64,000 nucleotides of DNA from an uncultured Flavobacterium sp. GTDB lineage: Bacteria > Bacteroidota > Bacteroidia > Flavobacteriales > Flavobacteriaceae. Under the pieces are notes generated by a model. That model saw only the letters and a program-made list of their open reading frames with translations, was not told where the DNA came from and ran no database searches. The position numbers and the translations under genes are program-made. Positions within the stretch are counted from its first letter, which is position 1. The number at the start of each line of letters is the position of its first letter. This document shows, in pieces, positions 9,333 to 18,691 of this stretch. Location of the stretch: positions 72,837-136,836 of the forward strand of contig NZ_CAMLDD010000013.1 in the NCBI RefSeq assembly GCF_946478785.1. Direction: 5' to 3'.

Positions 9333-10886
9333 TTAATAATGAAAATGTTTACTTTCTTCTATGAAAGGATTTCTTTTTGCCAACAAAGGAGATTTACTCA
9401 ATGCAGTAAACACTGTGAAAATAAATAAACCTAAGAAGAAAAGAATAGATGCAATTTCAGAAACTCCAATAAACCATCTGTCACCAACTGTACCTGGCAT
9501 AATCATATTAAAGAAATCAACATAGTGACCTAATAAGATTACAGTTCCAGCCATTACAATAACCCAGTTAAGACGTTTGAAATCTGTATTGATTAATATC
9601 AATAACGGAAAAACAAAGTTCATAACCACAGCACCAAAGAAAGGCAAGTTGTATAATTGAATTCTTGTTACGAAATAAGTAACCTCTTCAGGTATATTTG
9701 CGTACCAAATCAACATAAATTGAGAAAACCACAAATACGTCCAGAAAATACTAATACCAAACATAAATTTAGCCAAATCGTGAATATGGCTTGTATTCAC
9801 ATATTCTAGATATCCTTTAGATTTTAAATAAATAGTAACTAATGCGATTGTAGTAATACCACTTACAAAGAAAGAAGCAAATACATACCATCCAAATAAA
9901 GTACTGAACCAGTGAGGATCAAATGACATAATCCAATCCCAAGACATAATAGACTCAGAAACAATAAAGAAAACTAAGAATCCAGCTGATAATTTAAAAT
10001 TCTTTTTGTAGAAAAAATCATCATTAGCTTCGTCTTGAGCTAAACAATTTTTTCTAGAATAATGACGGTATAAGTTCCATCCTAATAAAAACACACCTGC
10101 TCTAACAATCCAAAAAGGAAAATTCAAATATCCAGCTTTACCGGCAATAATCGCATCGTAATTAGCGTGAGTTGGATCAGTAACACCTTCTCCTAACCAA
10201 ACAAATATGTGATTAAGATGTAATCCACAAAGAACTAAAATAATAAAGAAAATTATAGAACCTGCAGGCAAATAAGCCGTAATTCCTTGCATAACTCTAA
10301 ACAATACCGGAGACCAACCTGCCTGGGCAACTTGTTGAATAGCATAAAATGCTAAAACTCCCATAGAAAGCAACAAGAAGAAAATACAAGCAACATACAA
10401 AGCAGACCATGGTTTGTTTTGCAATTGGTGCAAAACATGTTTAGCATGTGCCTTAGGATCATGCTCTTCGTGTGAAACTTTTGCATGCTTCTCTGCTTTT
10501 ACCTCATTACCTGCAACAACGTTAGTTTCGTGAGCTTCTTCAGCTTTCACTTCATGAGCAGCTTCTGTACTTGCAACAACTGAATCATTATTTGCAACAA
10601 GTGAGTCTGTAGTTACTGCAATTTCAGCATGTGTATCTTTAGCCTCTTCATGATGAACAGTTTGAGGCTTTTCTTCATGATGGCTTGCTTCAGCAGATGA
10701 CTCTTCATGATGTGCTGCAGCAGCTTCACCATGTCCTCCACCGTGTTCAGATGCTTCTTTTGCAAGAAGAGTTTCTACCTCTTCAATATTTTTAGGAGCT
10801 TTTAAAAAACCATATCCAATCCCTAATATACCAACGGCCATCAGAATGAAAGAAAACGTTTTTAATTTACTTGAAAATGTGTACAT
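9333..10886 (-). CDS. actF: Alternative complex III membrane subunit ActF
   Basis: 517 residues from the ATG at 10886. An upstream TTG at 10913 would start directly after the actE stop and is less likely. It is a membrane subunit related to NrfD/PsrC, with about ten helices, in the quinol:cytochrome c/oxidase oxidoreductase that replaces the bc1 complex in Bacteroidota. After one N-terminal helix it carries an insertion of roughly 100 residues very rich in His, Glu and Ala (HHEE repeated several times). Then come LHQLQNKPW and the main helix bundle. The insertion should face the periplasm and may bind metal, but this is inference. Confidence 0.92.
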   Translation of the reverse strand: MYTFSSKLKTFSFILMAVGILGIGYGFLKAPKNIEEVETLLAKEASEHGGGHGEAAAAHHEESSAEASHHEEKPQTVHHEEAKDTHAEIAVTTDSLVANNDSVVASTEAAHEVKAEEAHETNVVAGNEVKAEKHAKVSHEEHDPKAHAKHVLHQLQNKPWSALYVACIFFLLLSMGVLAFYAIQQVAQAGWSPVLFRVMQGITAYLPAGSIIFFIILVLCGLHLNHIFVWLGEGVTDPTHANYDAIIAGKAGYLNFPFWIVRAGVFLLGWNLYRHYSRKNCLAQDEANDDFFYKKNFKLSAGFLVFFIVSESIMSWDWIMSFDPHWFSTLFGWYVFASFFVSGITTIALVTIYLKSKGYLEYVNTSHIHDLAKFMFGISIFWTYLWFSQFMLIWYANIPEEVTYFVTRIQLYNLPFFGAVVMNFVFPLLILINTDFKRLNWVIVMAGTVILLGHYVDFFNMIMPGTVGDRWFIGVSEIASILFFLGLFIFTVFTALSKSPLLAKRNPFIEESKHFHY

Positions 10887-10913
10887 ATCTATTACGATCA
10901 GTTTGTTCAACAA

Positions 10914-11459
10914 TTATAATTGGCTTTTTAGTTTTAGAACATAGTCAGCAACTAACCAACGTTCGTGGGCACTTAATTGATTTGCATGTGAACCCATTGC
11001 ATTTAAACCATAAGTTTCAACATGAAAGATACTTCCTTCAGTGATTTCTCTGTCTTTATAGCTAGGCACTCCAAGAAATTTTTCTCTTTCAACCAATTTA
11101 CCTTTACCGTTTCCAGTCGCACCATGGCAACTCATACAATAAATTTCGAAAAGTTCTTTTCCTTTTTCAGAACTTTTGTCTTCTTCGCTCAAAGGTGATT
11201 TTAAATTAGCCTTAGCCAATTCATAACCAGCAGTTGTATTTGGGTATTCATAAGGCTCAAAACCCCTATTAATAGTTCCTTCTACAGGAAGTTGTCCTTC
11301 TTTTCCTCCTTTAAACACAGAAGCTTCAGAATATGTTTCATATCCTACAGACTCATACATATTAGGGAAATACTGATAGTTTGGTGCCGAATCATTGTGG
11401 CAAGATGAAACTAAAATAGTTATACCAATTAAAAGTGTTATTTTATATATCCTTTTCAT
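10914..11459 (-). CDS. actE: Alternative complex III monohaem cytochrome ActE
   Basis: 181 residues. A lipoprotein signal peptide ends at the lipobox VSSC with Cys20, so the protein is anchored in a membrane as a lipoprotein. The single haem c site is C108-x2-C111-H112 (CMSCHG), and Met in GLNAMGSH is a candidate sixth ligand. In the family ActE passes electrons from the multihaem subunit ActA toward the oxidase or soluble acceptors. It lies 7 bases after actD and directly before actF. Confidence 0.93.
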   Translation of the reverse strand: MKRIYKITLLIGITILVSSCHNDSAPNYQYFPNMYESVGYETYSEASVFKGGKEGQLPVEGTINRGFEPYEYPNTTAGYELAKANLKSPLSEEDKSSEKGKELFEIYCMSCHGATGNGKGKLVEREKFLGVPSYKDREITEGSIFHVETYGLNAMGSHANQLSAHERWLVADYVLKLKSQL

Positions 11460-11466
11460 AGCTCAA

Positions 11467-11991
11467 TTAATTCTTTTCAATTACTTTAACTTCAACAGCT
11501 CCTGTACCTTCGAAAAAAGAAACAAGTTCTGCTTCGTTATCGTTTACAGCAACTTCCATTAAAAAATGGTCATCTGTTGTTCTTACATCAGGATTTTCAG
11601 CTTGTTTAAATGGCCATAACCTACTTCTCATATAAAAAGTGATTACCATTAAGTGGGCAGCAAAAAATACTGTCATCTCAAACATAATAGGTACAAAAGC
11701 CGGCATATTCTGAATGTAGCTAAAACTTGGTTTTCCACCAATATCCTGAGGCCAGTCATGAATCATAATATAACTCATCATTGTTGTTGCAACAGAAATA
11801 CCAACACATCCGTATAAGAAAGCACAAATTGCTAATCTTGTTGGTGCTAGACCCATTGCTTTATCCAATCCGTGAACTGGGAATGGAGTAAAAACCTCTT
11901 CAATATGATGATGTGCAGCTCTGGTTTTTTTTACTGCATCCATCAAAATATCATCGTCATTATAAATGGCGTATATTACTTTATTACTCAT
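11467..11991 (-). CDS. actD: Alternative complex III subunit ActD (DUF3341)
   Basis: 174 residues of the DUF3341 family. A soluble N-terminal part (YNDDDILMDAVKKTRAAHHH) is followed by two membrane helices around residues 55-80 and 95-120. ActD is a structural membrane subunit of the quinol-oxidising complex with no cofactor. Its ATG overlaps the end of actC by 8 bases, so translation is coupled. Confidence 0.93.
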   Translation of the reverse strand: MSNKVIYAIYNDDDILMDAVKKTRAAHHHIEEVFTPFPVHGLDKAMGLAPTRLAICAFLYGCVGISVATTMMSYIMIHDWPQDIGGKPSFSYIQNMPAFVPIMFEMTVFFAAHLMVITFYMRSRLWPFKQAENPDVRTTDDHFLMEVAVNDNEAELVSFFEGTGAVEVKVIEKN

Positions 11992-13387
11992 GGTGTGAAT
12001 CTTTATTTGCTGCTCTTTCTCTAATATAATTATCTCCTGTTCCTTTCAAAATTGTTTTAACCTCCGCCTGAGCAATCACAGGAAACGTTCTTGAGTATAA
12101 TAAAAACAATACGAAGAAGAAACCAATTGTTCCGATGAAAATTCCAATATCAACAAATGTCGGTGAGAACATTGTCCAAGAAGATGGAAGATAATCTCTA
12201 TGTAAAGAAGTAACTATAATTACGAATCTTTCAAACCACATTCCGATGTTTACTACAATCGAAATTATAAATGAAAACATGATACTTGTTCTTAATTTTT
12301 TGAACCACATAAATTGTGGAGAGAAAACGTTACAAGTCATCATTGCCCAATATGCCCACCAATAAGGCCCTGTAGCTCTGTTTAAGAACGCATATTGCTC
12401 ATACTCTACGCCTGAATACCATGCTACAAACAACTCTGTGATGTAAGCTACACCAACAATGGATCCGGTGATCATGATAATGATGTTCATCAATTCGATA
12501 TGTTGTAATGTAATATATGCTTCAAGATTAGAAACTTTTCTCATGACAATCAACAATGTATTTACCATTGCAAATCCAGAGAATACCGCTCCAGCAACGA
12601 AGTAGGGAGGGAAAATTGTGGTATGCCATCCTGGAATTACAGAAGTAGCAAAGTCCATCGATACGATTGTGTGTACAGAAAGTACAAGAGGGGTTGCTAA
12701 ACCAGCTAATACTAAAGATACTTCTTCAAAACGTTGCCAGTCTTTCGCTCTACCACTCCATCCAAAACTCAAGATAGAATAAACTCTTTTATTAAAAGGT
12801 GTTATCGCTCTGTCACGTAACATTGCAAAGTCAGGCAACAAACCAGTCCACCAAAAAACCAATGATACTGAAAGGTATGTTGAAATTGCAAACACGTCCC
12901 AAAGTAATGGCGAGTTAAAGTTTACCCATAAAGATCCAAATTGATTTGGAATAGGTAATACCCAGTATGCCAACCATGGACGTCCCATGTGAATAATTGG
13001 AAATAAACCTGCCTGAACTACTGAGAAGATAGTCATTGCTTCAGCAGAACGGTTAATAGCCATTCTCCAACGTTGACGGAAAAGTAATAATACCGCAGAA
13101 ATTAATGTTCCGGCGTGACCAATACCAACCCACCAAACGAAGTTCGTAATATCCCAGGCCCAACCAACTGTTTTATTTAATCCCCATGTTCCGATACCGG
13201 TAGATACGGTGTAAATTATACAACCTAACCCCCAAAGGAAGGCTATTAATGCGATTGAAAATACAATCCACCATTGTTTGTTTGCAGGTCCTTCAACAGG
13301 TGCAGCTACATCTACAGTTACATCGTGATAAGATTTATCACCTATAACTAAAGGTTTTCTAATGGGTGCTTCGTAGTGAGACGACAT
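11984..13387 (-). CDS. actC: Alternative complex III membrane subunit ActC (NrfD/PsrC type)
   Basis: 467 residues with about ten membrane helices, related to polysulfide reductase subunit PsrC/NrfD. In the complex ActC holds the quinol-binding site next to the iron-sulfur clusters of ActB and may contribute to energy conservation. The N-terminus, with EAPIRKPLVIGDKSYHDVT, is cytoplasmic-like, and helices start near residue 40. It lies 33 bases after actB. Confidence 0.94.
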   Translation of the reverse strand: MSSHYEAPIRKPLVIGDKSYHDVTVDVAAPVEGPANKQWWIVFSIALIAFLWGLGCIIYTVSTGIGTWGLNKTVGWAWDITNFVWWVGIGHAGTLISAVLLLFRQRWRMAINRSAEAMTIFSVVQAGLFPIIHMGRPWLAYWVLPIPNQFGSLWVNFNSPLLWDVFAISTYLSVSLVFWWTGLLPDFAMLRDRAITPFNKRVYSILSFGWSGRAKDWQRFEEVSLVLAGLATPLVLSVHTIVSMDFATSVIPGWHTTIFPPYFVAGAVFSGFAMVNTLLIVMRKVSNLEAYITLQHIELMNIIIMITGSIVGVAYITELFVAWYSGVEYEQYAFLNRATGPYWWAYWAMMTCNVFSPQFMWFKKLRTSIMFSFIISIVVNIGMWFERFVIIVTSLHRDYLPSSWTMFSPTFVDIGIFIGTIGFFFVLFLLYSRTFPVIAQAEVKTILKGTGDNYIRERAANKDSHHE

Positions 13388-13420
13388 AATCCTTTATATT
13401 GTTTCTTATTAATAATTTTA

Positions 13421-16400
13421 CTAAGTATTTCTAACTTTTACGTGATAGAAAACATTTGGTTTTGTACCGACATGCTCTAATAAATGATACATTCTCTCGC
13501 TTTCTGCCAATTTAGCAACTTCGCTTTCTTTCTCATTTACATCTCCAAAAATTAAGGCTCCTGAAGTACACGCAGCTGCACATGCAGTAGCATTTTTAAA
13601 TTCATCTTTAGCCACTTCACGGCCTTGACGTTTTGCCTCAAGGATTATAGCTTGTGTATTTTGGATACAGAATGAGCATTTTTCCATAACTCCACGAGAA
13701 CGAACGTTTACGTCTGGATTTAATACCATACGACCTAAATCATCATTCATGTGATAATCGAATTCACTGTTTTTATTATACAAGAACCAGTTGAAACGAC
13801 GAACTTTATAAGGACAGTTGTTTGCACAATAACGAGTACCAACACATCTGTTGTATGCCATTTGGTTTTGACCCTGACGACCGTGAGATGTTGCAGCTAC
13901 CGGACAAACTGTTTCACATGGTGCGTGATTACAGTGTTGACACATTACCGGCTGGAATGCCACTTGTGGATTATCTCCAGGTTTTTCCATTTCATTAAAT
14001 GTAGATAACGAACTAGATAAACCAGCAATATTTTCTTTTCTTTCATTATCACCTTCAAAAGTACTTTCAGAAGAATAATACCTGTCAATACGCAACCAGT
14101 GCATATCACGGCTTCTTCTTACTTCTGCTTTACCAACAACAGGAACGTTGTTTTCGGCATGACAAGCAATAACACATGCTCCACAACCTGTACAAGCATT
14201 TAAGTCAATAGAAAGATTAAAATGATGTCCTGTAGAACGATCAAATGACTCCCACAAATCAACTGTTGTCGCTTCAACCTCCTGGTGATCTAAGGACACC
14301 ATTGGTTGTTCATTCCAGTGTTTTGCATCTTGAGTATTAAAGATCTCCAAAGTAGTTTCCTTAATGATATCTCCTCTGCCCATTAATGTTTTCTGCCCTT
14401 GAACACAAGCAAACTCATGCTCACCACTTGCCTTAGCAATTGAAACAGACTGAACATTATTAAAGTTTTTATATAAAGCGTAAGCATTTAAACCTACCTG
14501 CATTTCTTCTTTTAAAGCCGCTTTACGACCATAACCAACTGCTAAACCAACAGTACCAACTGCTTGTCCTGGCTGTACTATTACCGGAACATTTTCTAAT
14601 TTAGAACCATCAGCAGCAGTAATGGTAGCATAACTTCCGTTTAAACCTCCGTTAGCAACAATTTCATTTGATAATCCAAGTTTTTTAGCATCTGAATTAG
14701 AAACTGTAACATAATTATCCCAGGAAACTCTTGTAATTGGATCCGGAAATTCCTGCAACCAAGGATTGTTTGCCTGTTGTCCGTCTCCCATACCTGTTTT
14801 AGTATACAATACTAATTCGAAATCTCCTGCAGATTTTGATTTTGAAACTGCATTAGCAGCAGCTGCATAATCAAAAGAACCAGCAGATAAAGCAGTAGAA
14901 CCAATTACAAAAACACCATCATGAAGAACTTTGTTCCAAGAAGAACCTGCAACCACACTTGCTGAATTAACTTTAAGGTAATCGTAGAAACTTCCAGAAA
15001 CTCCTGTTAACGACAATAAAACGTCTTGAAATTGTTTTGTATTGAATATAGGACGGATAGTAGGCTGAGTTAAACTATAAGTTCCTTTAGTAATTTCAAC
15101 ATCTCCCCAAGATTCTAAATAATGAGGTGCAGGAGCAGCAATTGTGGTAATAGATGCCGTTTCATCTTCTTTTAAAGAAAAAGCAACTGACGTTTTTACC
15201 TTTTTTAATCCTGAAACAAAAGAAGCTGAATCAGGTAATGTATAAACAGGATTGATTCCACTCATGATTAAAGTATGAACACTTCCTGCATTCATATCTT
15301 TTATTAATTGAGATACAACCGCATTAGAACCTTTTCTAATTTGTCTTGTACCAGCTGTATTAAAAGCTTCACTAACCAATCTCTGATTGATAGCTAAAAC
15401 TAATAATTGAGCATTTTTATCTTCAATTCCAGATACTAAAACCCCCTTTGATCCAGCAGCTTTTAATTGTTGTGCAGCCTTAACAACCTCTGCTTTATAA
15501 GCTCCCTCTAATGAAACAGGAACTGAAGCACCAACAACAATATTATATATTTGAACTAAAGCTTGTTTTTGATCAGCGGTAGTCATTGGAACACGCTTAT
15601 CAGCAGCAGCTCCTGATAATGTCATATTTGATTCAAACTGAAAATGACGAGACATTTTCCCATTTTGAGGAATACGCCCCTGAGCATATCCAGCATCGTA
15701 TCCGCCACCTTGCCAGTCTCCTAAGAAATCAGCACCAACAGATACAATTAATGAAGCTTTTGAAAAATCATAATCAACCAAAGCTCTTTCCCCATAAACT
15801 GTTTCAAATGCATCTAATGCTTCAGATGAAGAAACTGCATCATAAACAACATGTTTTGCATTTGGATTTTTAGCTATAAATTCACCTATCAATTTTTCAG
15901 TAGATGGGCTCGCTAAAGTATTTGTCAACAATACTACTTGTCCTCCTTTTGCATTCGCATCTGCCAGACTTGATTTAATTTTCAAATCAACTGCAGACCA
16001 GTTGCTATTTTTTCCATCCAATTTAGGCTCTTTCAAACGCATACTATCATATAAAGATAAGATAGAGGCATGAATTCTAGCATTGGCTGAAAACTTAGCT
16101 CCAGAAATAGTATTGTTCTCAATTTTAATTGGACGACCCTCACGAGTTTTTACTAATAAATTAGCAAAATCAAAACCATCAAAAACAGTTGTTGCGTAAT
16201 AATCTGCAACACCAGGAATGATTTGTTCCGGTTGTAAAACATAAGGTATCGATTTGTGAACAGGACCTTCGCAGGCAGCAAGCGTAACAGCTGCAGTACT
16301 AAATCCTACGTACTTTAAAAAGTCACGACGTGAAGTTCCAGATGAAGCTAAAGCATCTGCGTTTCCTAAAAACTCATCAGTAGGAATCTCTTCAACAAAT

Positions 16401-16480
16401 TCGTTATTTCTAAGCGCCTCAACAATAGAACTATTTTCTAGTTCTTCAACACTTTTCCAGTATTTTTTGTTTGATGACAT
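13421..16480 (-). CDS. actB: Alternative complex III iron-sulfur subunit ActB
   Basis: 1019 residues. The N-terminus is of the extended Tat type: about 50 residues, then SRRDFLKYVGF with the twin arginine at 51-52, a hydrophobic stretch and a lipobox-like Cys70 (LAAC), so it is exported folded. The large middle part is a molybdopterin-oxidoreductase-like fold that in ActB has lost the cofactor. The last quarter (about 760-960) is a ferredoxin-like domain with four Cys groups: CTGCGACVIAC, CQHCNHAPCETVC, CVGTRYCANNC and CSFC followed by ACAAAC, suited to three [4Fe-4S] and one [3Fe-4S] cluster. It passes electrons from quinol to ActA. Confidence 0.95.
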   Translation of the reverse strand: MSSNKKYWKSVEELENSSIVEALRNNEFVEEIPTDEFLGNADALASSGTSRRDFLKYVGFSTAAVTLAACEGPVHKSIPYVLQPEQIIPGVADYYATTVFDGFDFANLLVKTREGRPIKIENNTISGAKFSANARIHASILSLYDSMRLKEPKLDGKNSNWSAVDLKIKSSLADANAKGGQVVLLTNTLASPSTEKLIGEFIAKNPNAKHVVYDAVSSSEALDAFETVYGERALVDYDFSKASLIVSVGADFLGDWQGGGYDAGYAQGRIPQNGKMSRHFQFESNMTLSGAAADKRVPMTTADQKQALVQIYNIVVGASVPVSLEGAYKAEVVKAAQQLKAAGSKGVLVSGIEDKNAQLLVLAINQRLVSEAFNTAGTRQIRKGSNAVVSQLIKDMNAGSVHTLIMSGINPVYTLPDSASFVSGLKKVKTSVAFSLKEDETASITTIAAPAPHYLESWGDVEITKGTYSLTQPTIRPIFNTKQFQDVLLSLTGVSGSFYDYLKVNSASVVAGSSWNKVLHDGVFVIGSTALSAGSFDYAAAANAVSKSKSAGDFELVLYTKTGMGDGQQANNPWLQEFPDPITRVSWDNYVTVSNSDAKKLGLSNEIVANGGLNGSYATITAADGSKLENVPVIVQPGQAVGTVGLAVGYGRKAALKEEMQVGLNAYALYKNFNNVQSVSIAKASGEHEFACVQGQKTLMGRGDIIKETTLEIFNTQDAKHWNEQPMVSLDHQEVEATTVDLWESFDRSTGHHFNLSIDLNACTGCGACVIACHAENNVPVVGKAEVRRSRDMHWLRIDRYYSSESTFEGDNERKENIAGLSSSLSTFNEMEKPGDNPQVAFQPVMCQHCNHAPCETVCPVAATSHGRQGQNQMAYNRCVGTRYCANNCPYKVRRFNWFLYNKNSEFDYHMNDDLGRMVLNPDVNVRSRGVMEKCSFCIQNTQAIILEAKRQGREVAKDEFKNATACAAACTSGALIFGDVNEKESEVAKLAESERMYHLLEHVGTKPNVFYHVKVRNT

Positions 16481-16512
16481 TGTATATAAATATTAAAATC
16501 TTAATAATTCGA

Positions 16513-17847
16513 TTAATAGTGGCATTTACCGCATTCTAAACCTCCCATTTGCGCTGCAGTCAATTTCTCTACACCATATTTTTTAGAAAGTTCAGCATGA
16601 ATTTTATCATAATATGCATTTCCTTCCATCTTAACATCAGTTTTTCTATGGCAATCAACACACCACCCCATTGTTAATTTAGAATATTGTTTCATGATTT
16701 CAAATTCCTGTACCGGTCCGTGACAAGTCTGACATTCAACACCAGCAACAGAAACGTGTTGTGAGTGATTGAAATATACGAAATCAGGTAGATTGTGAAT
16801 ACGAACCCATTTTACAGGTTTAGTTTTTCCAGTATACTCTTGTTTAGTTTTATCCCAACCAACAGCATCGTATAACTTTTGAATTTCACCATCATAAAAT
16901 GCTTTACTATACTCAGCAGTAGCTGTAGTTTCAGCAACTTCAGAAATATTCTTATGACAGTTCATACAAACATTCAATGAAGGAATACCAGCATTTTTGC
17001 TAACACGCGCCGCAGAGTGACAATATTTACAATTGATTTCGTTATCACCAGCGTGAATTTTGTGTGAATAGTGAATTGGCTGAATTGGGGCGTAATCCTG
17101 ATCTACACCAACCTGCATGAAAAATCCATACACAAAATAACCACTTGCTAAAAGTAAGAATATAGAAGTAACTAATACTAAAAATTGATTTCTTGCAAAA
17201 GCTTTCCAAATAGGAGTTTTTGATTCTTTTGGAGCAACCACAATACCATTATTAGCAGCAACTTTAGTCAATACTTTGTTTACCATGAACAACATCACAA
17301 CTAAAATAGCCATGACAAGAGCAAGAGCACCTAAAATAATGTTATTAGAAATCCCACCACCATCAACATTGCTGCCAGGAGGAGTAGCCGCACCACCAGC
17401 AGGAGGAGTAGCCTCAGCTTTTACTTCAGAAGTATAAGCAATAATATTGTCAATATCTCCATCAGATAATTGAGGAAAAGGAGTCATTACAGACCTATTA
17501 TTTTCTTCAAAAAGTTTTACTGCAACAGGATCACCTGACTTAATCATATCAGAACTGTTACGCACCCATTTATAAAGCCAGGCTTTATCATGTTTACCAG
17601 CAACTCCTCGTAAAGCAGGACCTGTTGACTTAGCGTCTAATTTGTGACATGCAGCGCAATTTGCATTAAAAAGTTCCTTACCCTTTACCGGATCACCATC
17701 TGTAGTTGCAGCCGGAGCAGCAGCTTCAGGCGCTGCAGGAGCAGCAACAGCATCTTGAGCAAATGACGTTAGGGAGAAAATCATCGTTAGCGATAAGCTA
17801 ATCAGCAATTTTCTTGAGATCGAATTATGGTTACCCACCTTTTTCAT
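16513..17847 (-). CDS. actA: Alternative complex III multihaem cytochrome ActA
   Basis: 444 residues with six CxxCH haem c motifs: CAACH at 64-68, then CKYCH, CMNCH, CQTCH, CVDCH and CGKCH between about 273 and the C-terminus. A signal peptide ends near SFAQ31. The N-terminal single-haem cytochrome domain is joined by an Ala/Pro-rich linker and a membrane helix near residue 170 to a second helix near 225, and then to the pentahaem domain. It is the first gene of the operon and the main electron wire of the complex. The N-terminal fused cytochrome domain is an addition to the pentahaem core. Confidence 0.95.
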   Translation of the reverse strand: MKKVGNHNSISRKLLISLSLTMIFSLTSFAQDAVAAPAAPEAAAPAATTDGDPVKGKELFNANCAACHKLDAKSTGPALRGVAGKHDKAWLYKWVRNSSDMIKSGDPVAVKLFEENNRSVMTPFPQLSDGDIDNIIAYTSEVKAEATPPAGGAATPPGSNVDGGGISNNIILGALALVMAILVVMLFMVNKVLTKVAANNGIVVAPKESKTPIWKAFARNQFLVLVTSIFLLLASGYFVYGFFMQVGVDQDYAPIQPIHYSHKIHAGDNEINCKYCHSAARVSKNAGIPSLNVCMNCHKNISEVAETTATAEYSKAFYDGEIQKLYDAVGWDKTKQEYTGKTKPVKWVRIHNLPDFVYFNHSQHVSVAGVECQTCHGPVQEFEIMKQYSKLTMGWCVDCHRKTDVKMEGNAYYDKIHAELSKKYGVEKLTAAQMGGLECGKCHY

Positions 17848-17932
17848 ATAGTATAATAATTATCTACTAATTTTGGTATGATTTTTTCTGTATTAAATAA
17901 TCAAAAATCGATACCCTCTTTTAAAACTTGCA

Positions 17933-17962
17933 CAAAAATACAATTTAAGTACTATTCTCAAA
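17933..17962 (-). promoter_or_regulatory. Promoter of the actA operon
   Basis: On the minus strand TTTG is followed by 18 bases and then TATTTTTG, matching the Bacteroidota consensus TTTG-N17-20-TAnnTTTG. Transcription would start about 80 bases before the actA ATG. No other clear promoter was seen before coxA, so all eight genes may share it. Confidence 0.7.
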
Positions 17963-18038
17963 ACCTTAAAATAGTCATAAATATCAATTTATATCAATTC
18001 TAAATAATACGAACGTTTCACATATAAATTTTAAATAC

Positions 18039-18046
18039 TACTTTTG
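18039..18046 (+). promoter_or_regulatory. -7 element of the SPOR-protein gene
   Basis: TACTTTTG fits TAnnTTTG and lies 19 bases before the ATG at 18065. A good -33 box is not evident. It is divergent from the act promoter. Confidence 0.55.
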
Positions 18047-18064
18047 CACAAAAACCATCACATT

Positions 18065-18454
18065 ATGAGAATTTTAACCCCTTCGAAAAAGATTTTAGTG
18101 TTAATTTCTATGCTAGCTTTAACACATACTATTAATGCTCAAGACCAAAATATTACCTTGACACAAGACCCAAAATTTGAACAATTACTGAATGACAAAC
18201 GTAAAATTAACACGTCAATTAGTACCAACGACACTTACAAAATTCAAATCTTTAGCGGAAAAAGTGAAGAAGCAAAAAAGACATTATCTAATTTTAAAAG
18301 AGAATTTAACCCGATAGACGGCACCATAATATTCAACACTCCAAACTACAAAGTTGTTGTTGGAAATTTTAAAACAAGAATTGAAGCTGAACGAAATTTG
18401 GAGGAAATCAAAAAAAAATACAACAGCGTTTTTCTTCTCAAACCCGGCAGATAG
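18065..18454 (+). CDS. Exported SPOR-domain protein
   Basis: 129 residues from the ATG at 18065. An upstream TTG is too close to the promoter. A signal peptide ends near INAQ. The remainder is one SPOR domain (about residues 50-129; typical words are YKIQIFSG and YKVVVGNFKTRIEAERNLEEIKKKYNSVFLL), a fold that binds denuded glycan strands of peptidoglycan. The protein therefore probably sits in the periplasm at the septum or wall. It stands alone, divergent from the act operon and convergent with infB. Confidence 0.85.
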   Translation: MRILTPSKKILVLISMLALTHTINAQDQNITLTQDPKFEQLLNDKRKINTSISTNDTYKIQIFSGKSEEAKKTLSNFKREFNPIDGTIIFNTPNYKVVVGNFKTRIEAERNLEEIKKKYNSVFLLKPGR

Positions 18455-18471
18455 AAATCATTTAACAAATC

Positions 18472-18501
18472 AAAAGACTACTGAAAAAGTAGTCTTTTTT
18501 T
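18472..18501 (+). terminator. Terminator of the SPOR-protein gene
   Basis: AAAAGACTACT pairs with AGTAGTCTTTT around a short A-rich loop and is followed by a run of T, 18 bases past the stop codon. Confidence 0.85.
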
Positions 18502-18641
18502 ATACCCTCTTTTGAATAAATTGAACAGAAACACCTTGCCATACAAATTGTCTATATTTATCAATTTAAACCAATATTTTGACACATATAGATAATTACA
18601 TTTCTACTTCCCGCCAACAGGACGAAATATAGTAGTTGATA

Positions 18642-18671
18642 CAAAAAAAGTCCCAACTTTCATTGGGACTT
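18642..18671 (-). terminator. Terminator of the rimP-nusA-infB operon
   Basis: AAGTCCCAA pairs with TTGGGACTT around a 6-base loop. On the minus strand it is followed by a long T-run, 20 bases after the infB stop. Confidence 0.9.
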
Positions 18672-18691
18672 ATAATTTCTAATATTGAATA

